Shown piece by piece: positions 1 through 9,354 of a stretch of DNA of 64,000 nucleotides. Source of the stretch: a bacterium M00.F.Ca.ET.205.01.1.1 (GTDB lineage: Bacteria; Pseudomonadota; Alphaproteobacteria; Rhizobiales; Rhizobiaceae); the NCBI GenBank assembly GCA_004791255.1, contig SRUQ01000003.1, positions 396,623-460,622 on the forward strand, written 5' to 3'. The notes under the pieces are model-generated. The model had not been told where the DNA came from. It searched no databases and saw only the letters and a list, made by a program, of their open reading frames with translations. Position 1 is the stretch's first letter. Every line of letters begins with the position of its first letter. Position numbers and translations under genes: made by a program.

Positions 1-839
1 GGCTTGCCATTGGCCCTGGCCACGCCGAGCGCCTGCCATTGCGCCAGCGTCTTGGCGCCGCCGGGCAGCTTGCCGGCAGGCAGCGCGACCTCGTAGCCCC
101 AGGTCTTGCCTGCCTGCCAGCCATTCTTCTTCAACAGGTTGGCAGATGTCGCCAGCGCATCGGGAATGGAAGTCCAGATGTCGCGCTTGCCGTTGCCGTC
201 CATGTCGACGGCATAGTGCTGGTAGCTGGTGGGGATGAACTGGGTCTGGCCCATGGCGCCGGCCCAGGAGCCCATCAGGTGGCTTTCGTCGATATCGCCG
301 GTCTGCAGGATCTTCAACGCGGCGACCAATTGCGTGCGGGCATATTTCGAGCGGTTCGGATCACCATAGCCCAAAGTCGCCAGCGAGCGGATGACGTTGC
401 GCATGATGTCGTCGCGCTTGAGGATTTCGCCGTAGTTGGATTCCATCGACCAGATGGCGAGCAGGACGTTGCGGTCGACGCCGAACCTGGCCTCGATCTT
501 GTCCAGCCAGGGCTTCCATTTCCTGGCCATCTGCTGGCCGACGGCGACGGACTGGTCGTGAACGCGGTTGTCGAAATAATCCCAGGCGGGCGCGGTGAAT
601 TCAGGCTGCGTACGCGCCTTTTCCAGCACCACCGGGTCGGGCTCGTTGATGCCGCGGAAAGCCTGGTCGTAGACGGCGCCGGAAACGCCGCCCGCCACGG
701 CGGTGGCGCGGAAACCGGCGACCCATTGCCGGAAACCCGCATCGGCGAAGGCCGGGCCGGCAGGCATCATCAGAGCAAGCGAGAGGCTGGCCGCCGTCAT
801 GACGCTGGTAAAACGTTTTGCGGCATTGCGAACGGACAT
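1..839 (-). CDS. Lytic murein transglycosylase, MltB-like (3' end outside the window)
   Basis: Periplasmic enzyme that cleaves the MurNAc-GlcNAc bond of peptidoglycan. The first 279 codons are present and the C-terminus lies beyond base 1. A signal peptide covers about residues 1-32 (hydrophobic stretch, then PAGPAFA). The catalytic Glu sits in WSMESNYGEI (E133), followed by the family motif MGQTQFIPTSY; both fit the SLT_2/MltB transglycosylases. The ATG at 839 is preceded by a strong AAGGAGG ribosome site, which fixes the start. It diverges from galU across about 210 bases. Whether a peptidoglycan-binding domain follows, as in many relatives, cannot be seen. The family call is secure; the physiological substrate is inferred. 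Confidence 0.9.
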   Translation of the reverse strand, partial: MSVRNAAKRFTSVMTAASLSLALMMPAGPAFADAGFRQWVAGFRATAVAGGVSGAVYDQAFRGINEPDPVVLEKARTQPEFTAPAWDYFDNRVHDQSVAVGQQMARKWKPWLDKIEARFGVDRNVLLAIWSMESNYGEILKRDDIMRNVIRSLATLGYGDPNRSKYARTQLVAALKILQTGDIDESHLMGSWAGAMGQTQFIPTSYQHYAVDMDGNGKRDIWTSIPDALATSANLLKKNGWQAGKTWGYEVALPAGKLPGGAKTLAQWQALGVARANGK

Positions 840-1047
840 CTTTTCCTCCTTCTTTGTCTCAGGAAAGACCATTCATCGCCGAACCAGGTTAGGAATTAGT
901 TTACCATAGGTGCCACCGGGAACGAAAAGACGCCTCGATGCTTTACCGGTGGAAGTTTTCCCCAGTCGCCCGATAATCCTCAATTCCGGCGTGAAAATGT
1001 CGCGAGACAGGGATTGCGGAGCCGGCCAGCAAACGGATAATTGACGC

Positions 1048-1953
1048 ATGAAGAGAGTTCGCAAAGCAGTTTTCCCGGTCGCCGGTCTCGGCACGCGGTT
1101 CCTCCCGGCCACCAAGGCCATCCCCAAGGAAATGCTGACCGTCGTCGACCGGCCGGTCATCCAGTATGTGGTCGATGAGGCGCGCGATGCCGGTATCGAG
1201 CATTTCATCTTCGTCACTGGCCGCAACAAGGCTGTTATCGAGGACCATTTCGACGTCCAGTTCGAGCTCTATGACACGCTCGCCCAACGCGGCAAGGACG
1301 ACCAGCTCGCCCGCCTGCAGCGGCTGCAGCCGGCGCCCGGGCAGACCAGCTTTACCCGCCAGCAGGTGCCGATGGGGCTTGGCCATGCCGTCTGGTGCGC
1401 GCGAGAACTGGTCGGCGACGAGCCGTTCGCGCTTCTGCTGCCCGACATGATCATGCAGTCGGAAAAGAGCTGCATGAAGGACATGGTCGAGCTCTACCAG
1501 GAAACCGGCAACAACATCATCGCCGTGCAGGAATGCGATCCGGCCGAGACCCATAAATACGGCATCGTCGGCCGCGGCGAGGACACGCATCACGGCTTCC
1601 GCATCACCGAGATGGTGGAGAAACCTAAGACCGGAACGGCGCCGTCCAACCTCTACATCAACGGCCGCTACATCCTGCAGCCCGAGATCTTCAGGATCCT
1701 CGAAAGCCAGGAGAAGGGCGCCGGCAACGAGATCCAGCTCACCGACGCCATGCTGAAGCTGGAGAAGCAGCAGTCGTTCTACGGCTACCACTATCAGGGC
1801 CGTACCTTCGATTGCGGATCGCCGGAGGGTTTCGTCGAAGCCAATGTCGCCTTCGCGCTGTGGCGCAACGACATGAACCAGAGCATGACCGGCGTCATCC
1901 GTACGCTGCTCGACGAGATGAAGCCGTCGGAGCAGCGCGGCGCGGTGTTTTAG
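1048..1953 (+). CDS. galU: UTP--glucose-1-phosphate uridylyltransferase
   Basis: Cytoplasmic enzyme that makes UDP-glucose from UTP and glucose-1-phosphate for exopolysaccharide, LPS and cyclic glucans. The protein has 301 residues, the usual length of bacterial GalU. The nucleotide-binding signature [17 protein letters not shown] is at residues 13-29. The later motifs MVEKPK and [11 protein letters not shown] are also typical. It starts with ATG at 1048 and stands alone, convergent with the barrel-protein gene that ends at 2030. The gap 1954-2029 shows no obvious terminator. Recognition is by the full-length family pattern. Confidence 0.96.
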   Translation: MKRVRKAVFPVAGLGTRFLPATKAIPKEMLTVVDRPVIQYVVDEARDAGIEHFIFVTGRNKAVIEDHFDVQFELYDTLAQRGKDDQLARLQRLQPAPGQTSFTRQQVPMGLGHAVWCARELVGDEPFALLLPDMIMQSEKSCMKDMVELYQETGNNIIAVQECDPAETHKYGIVGRGEDTHHGFRITEMVEKPKTGTAPSNLYINGRYILQPEIFRILESQEKGAGNEIQLTDAMLKLEKQQSFYGYHYQGRTFDCGSPEGFVEANVAFALWRNDMNQSMTGVIRTLLDEMKPSEQRGAVF

Positions 1954-2029
1954 GTGGGCGAGCATCCTTCGGCGAAGCAGGAGCGCAGCGGCGTCGCGGA
2001 GGCCCGAGGACGACGAAGCTCAGACTTCT

Positions 2030-3838
2030 TCAGCGCTGCACTTTGACGCCGAGATAGATGCTGTTGGCGGTGTAGTCGCGGCCGGGCAGGTTGCTGGTCA
2101 GCTTTTCGGTTCTCACCCGGGTGGTGAGCCCAGCGTAGCGGTTCAGCCACCATGTCAATCCGGCTTCGGCACTCAGCACCCTGTCGTGGCCGTCGATGCC
2201 GGTATAGTCGCGCCAGTCCAGGCCGAGCGCCGCATTGCCGGTGAGGTTGGCGCGGATTTTCCGTTCGCCGGTCAGGCGGCCGGAATAGAGGATGTCGCCA
2301 CTTTCACCTGATGAGGTCGTGGGCTCGACGGTGGTCTTGCCGGTCAGGCCGATCGTGGTGCCGCGCTCCGGCGACCATTTGAGGTCGGCGTTGACGGTGG
2401 CGCCGGAAATCGCGCCCAGGTTCTTGTCGTCGATCGCTTCCCTGAGCCAGCCGGCCGAGAATTCGCCCGAGAGCTTCTCGCCCATGTCGAGCTGAAGGCC
2501 GGCGCGGGCGCCGAGCCGTGTCGAAGAGCGTTCGAAACCTTCATTGTCGATGCGTTGGTCGTAGGCGCGGCGGCCGACCTCGATTTCGGTGAAGGGCGTG
2601 AGGGCCGGGGAGATTTCGTAACCGGTTCGCAAGGTCGCGGTATAGAGCGTGGAGTCCCGATCCTTCTGCGACAAGGAGGTGCCGTCGGAAAGCTCGGCGT
2701 CACCGTAGAAGTCGTGCGAGACCGCGCCGGTCAAGGTGTATTGCATCTTGCCGACATGCTTTTCGATGCCGAGGCTGCCGTCCACCGTCTGGCGCAGCGG
2801 CTGCTTGCTGACGCCAGCGATCGCGTCGGGAGAGGAGGCCGATTCGGGCACCGCCTCATAGCCGAGCTTGGCGATGGCGCGCAGTTCGTTGTCGAGGTCG
2901 ACATTGAGCTGGCCTTCGATGCGCCCTTGCTCATTGTGAACCGGATAGCCCGAGACGGTCTCGCGGAACAGGCCGGAGCCGTCGATCGTCGCCGAGTTCT
3001 CGCGCCAGTCGGATGCAGCGGAAAAGCGCAACGCCGTCTCCGACAGCAGTGCCGATGTGCCGGCACTGCTCGAATCGCCGTTCGACGTGGCCGTCAGCCC
3101 TTGTTCGATCGTCGGGCGAATGACGAAGGAGCCCCATTTGACGCCCGGGGCGGCGAACGGATCGTCCTCGGTTTTCTTCTTCTGGCCTTCGATTGCGGCA
3201 GTGCGTTCGGCGCCCGGGTCGAGCTCCTGCCGGTCGGCGCTGTCGATGGTCAAGGCACGGCGATTGGCCGTCTCCTGATCGGTCCCGGCATTGTCGGTGT
3301 CATCAGCCGTCACCGCGCTGGCGGTCGTGGTTGGATCCGTCGCCTTGGCCGTATCCTTTTTCTTCTTCTTCGATTTGTCGGCAGTCTTGTCCTTGTCCTT
3401 GTCCTTGGCCTTTTCCTTTTCCGCCGCATTCTGCCCGGCGGTCGATGGGCGGCGGCGAGGCTTCGGCGATGCCGCTGTGTCGGCTGATGTATCGTCGGTG
3501 GCCGCCGGCGGGTCAAAGACGCTGCCAATGGTGGTGGCGTCGTTGGCGTCTGTGTCGTCTGGCACGGCGCCGGCGCTGGCCGGCAGATAGGTGCTGGCCG
3601 GCGCGTTGTCCTGCGCGGCCGTCGCCTGTTGTTGCGCCTGGCCGTTCAGAGCGAGTTGGCGCGCCTTGCGCTGCTGGCCGGACAGGATCGCCGATTCCGA
3701 CACCTCGCCGCGCAGCTCCGTTTCCTGGGCATGCAGCGGTGCCGGCCGCAGCAAGGCGAACATGCTGGTCGCCAGCAACAAGGCGCAGACCGCCTTGCCC
3801 TGTCGTCCTCTTATCTTTTCTGGCTGGGCCCCGGACAT
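2030..3838 (-). CDS. Outer-membrane beta-barrel protein with a charged linker
   Basis: Predicted exported protein of 602 residues from the ATG at 3838; a GTG three codons upstream is also possible. It has an N-terminal signal peptide (LLLATSMFALLRPAPLHAQ), then a long low-complexity region of about 180 residues. That region is rich in Ala, Asp and Thr and includes a run of alternating Lys/Asp and Lys codons (near 3345-3420). The C-terminal 370 residues consist of alternating polar/hydrophobic strands with many Tyr, Trp and Arg, as in 16-20 strand barrels of the BBP2_2 type. The last residues read YLGVKVQR. The ligand is unknown. It is divergent from kdsD, an LPS-precursor gene, which fits an envelope role but proves nothing. 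Confidence 0.75.
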   Translation of the reverse strand: MSGAQPEKIRGRQGKAVCALLLATSMFALLRPAPLHAQETELRGEVSESAILSGQQRKARQLALNGQAQQQATAAQDNAPASTYLPASAGAVPDDTDANDATTIGSVFDPPAATDDTSADTAASPKPRRRPSTAGQNAAEKEKAKDKDKDKTADKSKKKKKDTAKATDPTTTASAVTADDTDNAGTDQETANRRALTIDSADRQELDPGAERTAAIEGQKKKTEDDPFAAPGVKWGSFVIRPTIEQGLTATSNGDSSSAGTSALLSETALRFSAASDWRENSATIDGSGLFRETVSGYPVHNEQGRIEGQLNVDLDNELRAIAKLGYEAVPESASSPDAIAGVSKQPLRQTVDGSLGIEKHVGKMQYTLTGAVSHDFYGDAELSDGTSLSQKDRDSTLYTATLRTGYEISPALTPFTEIEVGRRAYDQRIDNEGFERSSTRLGARAGLQLDMGEKLSGEFSAGWLREAIDDKNLGAISGATVNADLKWSPERGTTIGLTGKTTVEPTTSSGESGDILYSGRLTGERKIRANLTGNAALGLDWRDYTGIDGHDRVLSAEAGLTWWLNRYAGLTTRVRTEKLTSNLPGRDYTANSIYLGVKVQR

Positions 3839-4082
3839 CGCCACCACTGCTTGCGCGGCGCATGCGCGCCATACTTACCGAACCGTAAATGCGGATGGTT
3901 AACGGAGGGTTGAAGCGACGCCCGACCGGCCGTCGAAAGCCGCCGGTATCGGAGGGGATGTCGTCCGTGGGCTTCGAACTTTTGCCGCCATGCAATGCCG
4001 CTGCTTCGAACCGCCGGGTCATTCCGGGGGCCTATATCGACGGCATTTCCGTTGGACAGGCGAGCGCCAAAGCGCTAATCGC

Positions 4083-5090
4083 ATGGCCATGCATGCGGGA
4101 TCCCTCGACAAGAAGCCATTGGACGGACAGGCCTCAATCGCTTCGGCGCTGAGAACGGTGGCGACCGAACAGGCCGGAGTAGCGGCGCTGGCCACGGCGC
4201 TCGAAAACGGGCTGGCCGAGCCGTTCGCACGAGCCGTCGACCTCATTTCGAAGATTAGCGGCCGTGTCATCGTCACCGGCGTCGGCAAGAGCGGCCATAT
4301 CGGCTCCAAGATCGCGGCGACGCTGGCCTCGACCGGCACGCCGGCCTTTTTCGTCCATCCCGTCGAGGCCAATCACGGCGATCTCGGCATGATCGCCAGG
4401 GACGACGCCATCATCGCCATGTCATGGTCGGGCGAGAGCAAGGAATTGCTGGGCATCGTCGCCTATTCCAGACGCTTCTCAATCCCGCTCATCGCCATCA
4501 CCTCAGGCGAGACATCGGCGCTGGCGCGCGCCGCCGACGTCGTGCTGTTGCTGCCACGCGCCCAGGAGGCCTGTCCGCACGGTCTGGCGCCGACGACGTC
4601 GACGCTGCTGCAACTGGTGGTCGGCGATGCGCTGGCGATCGCACTGCTCGAGGCACGCGGCTTCACCCCGGACCATTTCCGCACCCTCCATCCCGGCGGC
4701 CAGCTTGGCGCCAATCTGATGCTCGTCTCCGAGATCATGCGCGTCGGCGACCAGGTTCCGCTCGCCGTACTCGGCACCAAGATGCCGGAAGCGGTGATGA
4801 CACTGTCGCAGAAGAAGGTGGGCTGCGTCCTGATCGTCGACGGCGATGGCGAACTGGCCGGCATCATCACCGACGGCGATGTGGCGCGCAACCTGCACCG
4901 CAACCTGGCCGACGTCATCGTCGACGACGTCATGACCCGCACGCCGAAGACGATCGACCCGCAGACGCTGGCAGGCACGGCCATCGCACTGCTCAACGAG
5001 TACAATATTGGGGCACTGGTGGTGACCAGAAACAACCGGCCGTTGGGCGTGGTGCATTTCCACGACCTGCTGCGCGTCGGCGCCGCCTAA
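4083..5090 (+). CDS. kdsD: D-arabinose-5-phosphate isomerase (KpsF/GutQ/KdsD family)
   Basis: Converts D-ribulose-5-phosphate to D-arabinose-5-phosphate, the first step to Kdo of the LPS core. The 335-residue protein has an N-terminal SIS domain (GVGKSGHIG at 66-74, then VEANHGDLGMI) and two C-terminal CBS domains (about residues 215-330). This is the normal architecture and length of the family. The reading frame stays open upstream to 3990, but the ATG at 4083 gives the usual N-terminus; ATG 4089 is an alternative. A long inverted repeat starts a few bases after the stop (see 5098-5219). Confidence 0.92.
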   Translation: MAMHAGSLDKKPLDGQASIASALRTVATEQAGVAALATALENGLAEPFARAVDLISKISGRVIVTGVGKSGHIGSKIAATLASTGTPAFFVHPVEANHGDLGMIARDDAIIAMSWSGESKELLGIVAYSRRFSIPLIAITSGETSALARAADVVLLLPRAQEACPHGLAPTTSTLLQLVVGDALAIALLEARGFTPDHFRTLHPGGQLGANLMLVSEIMRVGDQVPLAVLGTKMPEAVMTLSQKKVGCVLIVDGDGELAGIITDGDVARNLHRNLADVIVDDVMTRTPKTIDPQTLAGTAIALLNEYNIGALVVTRNNRPLGVVHFHDLLRVGAA

Positions 5091-5097
5091 GCTATTG

Positions 5098-5219
5098 ATA
5101 TTCAGGTGAGGCCGGCCTGCGAACGACGGCTTTCTGCGCTTCCGGTGCTCACCGACCTAATGTCCGCTGCGCTCCGGTTCTCGGAAGCCATCGTTCTCGG
5201 CTCGGCCTGACCTGAATCT
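5098..5219. repeat. Long imperfect inverted repeat between convergent genes (copy A)
   Basis: The left arm 5100-5114 (ATTCAGGTGAGGCCG) pairs with 5203-5217 at 14 of 15 positions, and 5121-5134 pairs with 5183-5196 at 12 of 14. Transcribed RNA of either strand would form a long hairpin. It fills the gap between the convergent genes kdsD and nfeD. A shorter relative lies at 33032-33078, also between convergent genes. It may act as a bidirectional terminator or be a non-autonomous palindromic element. Confidence 0.7.
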
Positions 5220-5251
5220 CAACAGCTTGGCGCGTAAGCGCTGTCTGAAAT

Positions 5252-5716
5252 TCAGACCCGCTCTACCGTCAGTTCCAGGTCGGTATCGGCAGCGGCTGTC
5301 ACGCGCACCTGCGTGCCGGCCGGCAAATCTGGGCCGGAGACGCGCCACAGCGTGTCGCCGAGCTTGATGCGGCCACGGCCATTGGCAATGGGCTCGGCGA
5401 GCGTCGCCATGCGGCCGACCATCTGGGCGCCGCGGCGGTTAAGCAGCGGCTGGTCGGTCGGCTGGTCGCGGCCCCCCACCAGTCGCTTGCCGACAAAGGC
5501 GGAAACCAGCGACAGCGCGAGGAAGACCAGCACCTGGACCTGCCAGGTCCAGATGGCCCCGTCCCAGAGCAGCAGCGACACCGCGCCGACGATGAGCGCG
5601 GCGATGCCGATCCACAGCATGAAGATGCCTGGCGCGATGATTTCCATCACCAGGAGCACGAAGCCCAGAACCATCCAGTTCCACGGGCCGAGTTCGGAAA
5701 AGATGCGGTCGATCAT
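5252..5716 (-). CDS. NfeD-like membrane protein
   Basis: 154-residue inner-membrane protein of the short NfeD type. The N-terminal two-thirds carry about three hydrophobic segments (WMVLGFVLLVMEI; FMLWIGIAALIVGAV; VQVLVFLALSLVSAFVG). The C-terminal 65 residues form the soluble OB-fold domain (GRMATLAEPI...GRIKLGDTLWRV). Genes of this type sit next to SPFH/band-7 genes in many bacteria. Here it begins 24 bases after the band-7 gene, so the two probably form one operon and act together in membrane quality control or microdomain organisation (established for the pair, inferred here). Confidence 0.9.
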   Translation of the reverse strand: MIDRIFSELGPWNWMVLGFVLLVMEIIAPGIFMLWIGIAALIVGAVSLLLWDGAIWTWQVQVLVFLALSLVSAFVGKRLVGGRDQPTDQPLLNRRGAQMVGRMATLAEPIANGRGRIKLGDTLWRVSGPDLPAGTQVRVTAAADTDLELTVERV

Positions 5717-5740
5717 GATCTTGACCCACTCATAGGGACA

Positions 5741-6691
5741 TTAATTGTCGCTCGGGCGCACGACCGGCGGCCGTGCGGGCTGCCTTTGCGTGGCGGCCGG
5801 GCCATCGCCCTTGAAGACTTCCTTGGCGATCTCGCCGATGCCGCCCAGCGTGCCGACCAGCGAAGAGGCTTCCATCGGCATCAGCACGACCTTGCTGTTG
5901 GTGGCCGTGCCGATCTTGCCCATCGCCTCGGTGTATTTCAGCGCGACGAAATAGTTGAGCGCCTGCACGTCGCCCTTGGAGATGGCATCCGACACAACCT
6001 GGGTGGCGCGGGCTTCGGCTTCGGCGGAGCGTTCGCGCGCCTCGGCGTCGCGGAAGGCGGCTTCCTTGCGGCCCTCGGCCTCGAGGATCTGCGACTGCTT
6101 GAGGCCCTCGGCGGCGAGGATCTGGGCGCGCTTGTTACGCTCGGCGGTCATCTGGCGGCCCATCGATTCGATGAGGTTGGCCGGCGGGTTGATATCCTTG
6201 ATCTCGACGCGGGTGATCTTGATGCCCCAGGGGTGCGCGGCTTCGTCGACGACGCGCAGCAGGCGCTCGTTGATGGCGTCGCGGTTGGACAGCAATTCGT
6301 CGAGGTCCATCGAGCCCATGACAGTACGGATGTTGGTCATCGTCAGGTTGAGGATGGCGTTCTGCAGGCCGGAGACCTGATAGGCCGCCTGCGCCGCATT
6401 CAGGATCTGGAAGAAGGCGATGCCGTCGACGCCGACAATGGCGTTGTCGCGGGTGATGATTTCCTGGCTCGGAACGTCGAGCACCTGCTCCATCATGTTC
6501 ATCTTGGCGCCGATGCGGTCGACGAAGGGGAAAATGAAATTGAGTCCTGGGCTCAGTGTCTTGGTGTAACGGCCGAAGCGCTCCACCGTATAGTTGTAGC
6601 CTTGCGGAATGGTCCTGATGCCTTTGATGAGAAGCACCAGTACCAAGATGGCAAGCGCACCAATTGCATAATCGAAACCACTGAAATCCAT
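5741..6691 (-). CDS. SPFH/band-7 protein, paraslipin (QmcA-like)
   Basis: 316-residue membrane-anchored protein. An N-terminal transmembrane segment (about 8-24, [17 protein letters not shown]) is followed by the band-7 domain ([20 protein letters not shown] onward) and a helical Ala/Glu-rich coiled-coil region (residues 175-240). Members form oligomeric rings in the membrane and often regulate proteases such as FtsH (family knowledge). The ATG at 6691 is preceded by GGGAGAGCCAG. It is the first gene of a two-gene operon with the NfeD-like gene. Confidence 0.92.
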   Translation of the reverse strand: MDFSGFDYAIGALAILVLVLLIKGIRTIPQGYNYTVERFGRYTKTLSPGLNFIFPFVDRIGAKMNMMEQVLDVPSQEIITRDNAIVGVDGIAFFQILNAAQAAYQVSGLQNAILNLTMTNIRTVMGSMDLDELLSNRDAINERLLRVVDEAAHPWGIKITRVEIKDINPPANLIESMGRQMTAERNKRAQILAAEGLKQSQILEAEGRKEAAFRDAEARERSAEAEARATQVVSDAISKGDVQALNYFVALKYTEAMGKIGTATNSKVVLMPMEASSLVGTLGGIGEIAKEVFKGDGPAATQRQPARPPVVRPSDN

Positions 6692-6812
6692 CTGGCTCTC
6701 CCTCAGAAGCAGGCTGCGAGAGCCATTCCCTCGCCGCCGACTTCACCAATCACTTAAGTGTGTTTCAATGGTGTTACAATCAGGTGATGCGGGATTGTTT
6801 GCGAGCATGCAA

Positions 6813-8024
6813 TCAGCGATTGAAAGCGAAGAGCCCTGCATCCGTGTCGTCAGACCCGTTGATCGAGGTCGAAACCATTTCCGAAGCGATCTGCGAGAAG
6901 GTGATGCCGTTGCCGCCGTAGCCCATGACGGCATGGATGCGGGGGTGCCGTGGGACGGCACCGATGTAGGGCAGGCCTGACGTCGTGGTGCCGAAGGACC
7001 CAGTCCAGGCGAATTCTGGCCTGGTATCGAGATGCGGAAAAAGCCGGCCAAGCTTCTCGGCGATGTGGGCGCTCTTGTGCGCGGTCAACTCGTCGCGCAG
7101 TGTCTCGTCGACGAAATCCTCGTCCTCGCCGCCGCAGATCACCCTGCCGTCGGCGGTCGCCCTGACATAGAGGTAGGGATCGGATGCCTCCCAGATGAGG
7201 GTTGCATCGGGCCAGAGCTCTCGCAATTGCGGCCGTGTCGCAATCGCCCAGGTTGAAATGATCTGGTGCGCCGCCGCCGGCACGATGTCGACGAGTTCAT
7301 AGCCGGTCGCCAGCACAACATGACGGGCCGTGATGGTTGGACCGCCCTTTGTGGCCACGGTCACTTCGTCGGCACTATCCTTGATCTCGGTCGCCTCCAC
7401 GGGTGCGTAGAAACGCGCCTTGCGTTCCAGGGCCTTGAGCAACAGCCCGGCCGTCAGCTTGCGTGGGTCGAGCGCGATGTTGCCATGGCTGAGGATGGCG
7501 CCGGTTCTGTCTATGCCGAATTTCTCCGCCAGAGGATGTGGGGTCAGATAGATCGCGCCAATGCCTGCCTGTCGACGCGCTTCGGCTTCTTCGCGCAGCG
7601 CCGATGGGCCAAGCAACGAGCCGGAAAGATAGAGCGATGGGGTGCGGGCGAGGCCGCAGTTGATGCCAAGTTCGGCAATGCGGGAGGCGAGGTTGGAAAC
7701 GGCGAGCCGCGAGCGTCGCCAGGCCTGCTGCGCCGGTGCCTTGCCGATCACCTTCGAGAGAATCGACAGCGGCTGGTCGATTTCGAATTGCACCAGTGCC
7801 GTGGTTGCCGCGGTCGAGCCTTTCACCGGGCCGCGCCGGTCGATGCAGATGACCGAATGGCCGCCCGCGGTCAGCGTCTCCGCCATCATGGCGCCGCTGA
7901 TGCCCATGCCGATGACCAGCACATCGGATTTGGTGTCCCGGATCAGCGCTGATGTCGGGACGGCCGGCGCCCGGTAGGCGGACCAGACCGGCCGGCCGGT
8001 TCTAAGGTCGAGTTTGCGCAGCAT
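6813..8024 (-). CDS. FAD-dependent oxidoreductase (DAO/glycine-oxidase-like)
   Basis: 403-residue flavoprotein. The Rossmann FAD motif GMGISGAMMAETL is at about residues 39-51, followed by IDRRGPVKGSTAATTALVQ, typical of the D-amino-acid oxidase (PF01266) superfamily. The C-terminus has the second FAD contact (GYGGNGITFSQIA). Relatives oxidise amines or secondary amino acids; the substrate here cannot be assigned. It stands alone between the band-7 operon and hemH. ATG at 8024. Confidence 0.82.
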   Translation of the reverse strand: MLRKLDLRTGRPVWSAYRAPAVPTSALIRDTKSDVLVIGMGISGAMMAETLTAGGHSVICIDRRGPVKGSTAATTALVQFEIDQPLSILSKVIGKAPAQQAWRRSRLAVSNLASRIAELGINCGLARTPSLYLSGSLLGPSALREEAEARRQAGIGAIYLTPHPLAEKFGIDRTGAILSHGNIALDPRKLTAGLLLKALERKARFYAPVEATEIKDSADEVTVATKGGPTITARHVVLATGYELVDIVPAAAHQIISTWAIATRPQLRELWPDATLIWEASDPYLYVRATADGRVICGGEDEDFVDETLRDELTAHKSAHIAEKLGRLFPHLDTRPEFAWTGSFGTTTSGLPYIGAVPRHPRIHAVMGYGGNGITFSQIASEMVSTSINGSDDTDAGLFAFNR

Positions 8025-8078
8025 CCAAGCCTCCAGAGGCGCTGCTCAACGCCACGGAGCCTGTCTTGTTCCGGTATC

Positions 8079-8153
8079 AAAGCGGCGAGCCGCTTTGAGT
8101 CTTTGCTGAGCAATTCCGGACGAAAACCGCTTCACACATTTCCTGGAATTGCT
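8079..8153. repeat. Palindromic element abutting the hemH stop codon
   Basis: A perfect 9-base inverted repeat (AGCAATTCC at 8109-8117, GGAATTGCT at 8145-8153) encloses about 27 bases, and its right end touches the hemH TAA (8154-8156). A second hairpin, AAAGCGG-cgag-CCGCTTT, lies at 8079-8096. I recall sequences like the first palindrome as common dispersed repeats in rhizobial genomes; that is memory, not a search. It may also serve as the hemH transcript end. Confidence 0.6.
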
Positions 8154-9218
8154 TTATGTCCAGCCGGCGAGCTCGCGCCGCACCATCGCCTCGATCACCG
8201 CCATGCCTTCCGGGCTGTCGTTGAGGCAAGGGATGTGGACAAAATTCTTGCCGCCGGCATGATGGAAGGTCTCGGCCACTTCGCGGCCGATCTCGTCCAG
8301 CGTCTCGATGCAGTCGACGGAAAAGCCGGGGTTGACGATGGCGATCGATTTGACGCCGTCCTTGCCCAGTTTCTCGACCGTCTCGTCGGTGTAGGGCTGC
8401 AGCCATTCCTGGGCGCCGAAGCGCGACTGGAAGGTGGTGATCAGCTTCTTGTCATCCCAGCCCAACCGTTCGCGCAGCAGCCGCGTCGTCTTCAGGCAGT
8501 GGCAATGATAGGGGTCGCCCTTCTCGAAATAGGGTTTCGGGATGCCGTGATAGGAGGTGATGACCACCTCCGGCTCGAAATCCAGTGTCGCCAGATGCTG
8601 CTCGATCGAACGTGCCAGGGCGTCGATGTAGACCGGCTCGTCATAGTAGGGCGGCACGCTGCGCACCGCCGGTGCGCGGCGCATCTTCATCAGGGCGCGA
8701 AACAACTGGTCATTGGCGGTCGCGGTGGTGGTGGCCGAATATTGCGGGTAGAGCGGAAATGACAGGATGCGGTCGCAGCCCTGCGCGACCAGCCCCTCAG
8801 CCACGCTTGCTGTCGAAGGATTGCCGTAGCGCATCGCCCAGTCGACGGTGACGTTGGGCAGGTCGCGCAGCGCCTCGGCGAGTTTTTCGCCTTGCGCGCG
8901 GGTATAGGTGCGCAACGGCGACTCGTTCCTCTCCCGATTCCAGATCCTGGCGTAGTTGGCGCCGGACTTTTTCGGCCGCGACGTCAGCACCAGGCCGTAG
9001 AGGATCGGATACCAGATCGCCTTGTTGAGCTCGATGACGCGCGGATCGGAGAGGAATTCCCTGAGATAGCGCCACATCGGCTTGAAATCGGTGCCGTCAG
9101 GCGTGCCGAGATTGACCAGCATGACGCCGACCTTGCCCGTCTTGACCGGCGGATGGCCTGGCGGCAGCGGGCCGATCGCCTTTGCGGCGTCGGCATCGGT
9201 CGAGGAGGAAAGCGTCAT
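8154..9218 (-). CDS. hemH: Ferrochelatase
   Basis: Inserts Fe2+ into protoporphyrin IX, the last step of heme synthesis. 354 residues, normal length. Motifs visible: VNLGTP (35-40), the metal-binding His in SYHGIPKPY (H224) and the acidic face in DCIETLDEIG. The first 29 residues form a polar extension before the core. The start ATG at 9218 has GGAG upstream. It lies downstream of the nucleotidase gene on the same strand, but a terminator (9298-9328) separates them, so it probably has its own promoter in 9219-9297. Confidence 0.96.
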   Translation of the reverse strand: MTLSSSTDADAAKAIGPLPPGHPPVKTGKVGVMLVNLGTPDGTDFKPMWRYLREFLSDPRVIELNKAIWYPILYGLVLTSRPKKSGANYARIWNRERNESPLRTYTRAQGEKLAEALRDLPNVTVDWAMRYGNPSTASVAEGLVAQGCDRILSFPLYPQYSATTTATANDQLFRALMKMRRAPAVRSVPPYYDEPVYIDALARSIEQHLATLDFEPEVVITSYHGIPKPYFEKGDPYHCHCLKTTRLLRERLGWDDKKLITTFQSRFGAQEWLQPYTDETVEKLGKDGVKSIAIVNPGFSVDCIETLDEIGREVAETFHHAGGKNFVHIPCLNDSPEGMAVIEAMVRRELAGWT

Positions 9219-9297
9219 AAGGGTTCTCCGGATGGCGCGAACCTAACCATCTTGCGCATGCTTTCAATGCCGCGTCTGGCCGCACCTTAGCCGTAAA

Positions 9298-9328
9298 ACG
9301 CAAAACCCGCCCGGTTTCCCGGGCGGGC
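9298..9328 (-). terminator. Rho-independent terminator of the 5'-nucleotidase gene
   Basis: On the minus strand, GCCCGCCCGGG-aaa-CCGGGCGGGT forms a very stable hairpin followed by TTTTGCGTTTT. It begins 27 bases after the stop codon at 9355 and precedes hemH, so it should end the nucleotidase transcript. Confidence 0.85.
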
Positions 9329-9354
9329 GGTGTGTTCCAGGTGCCGAAGCGAGG

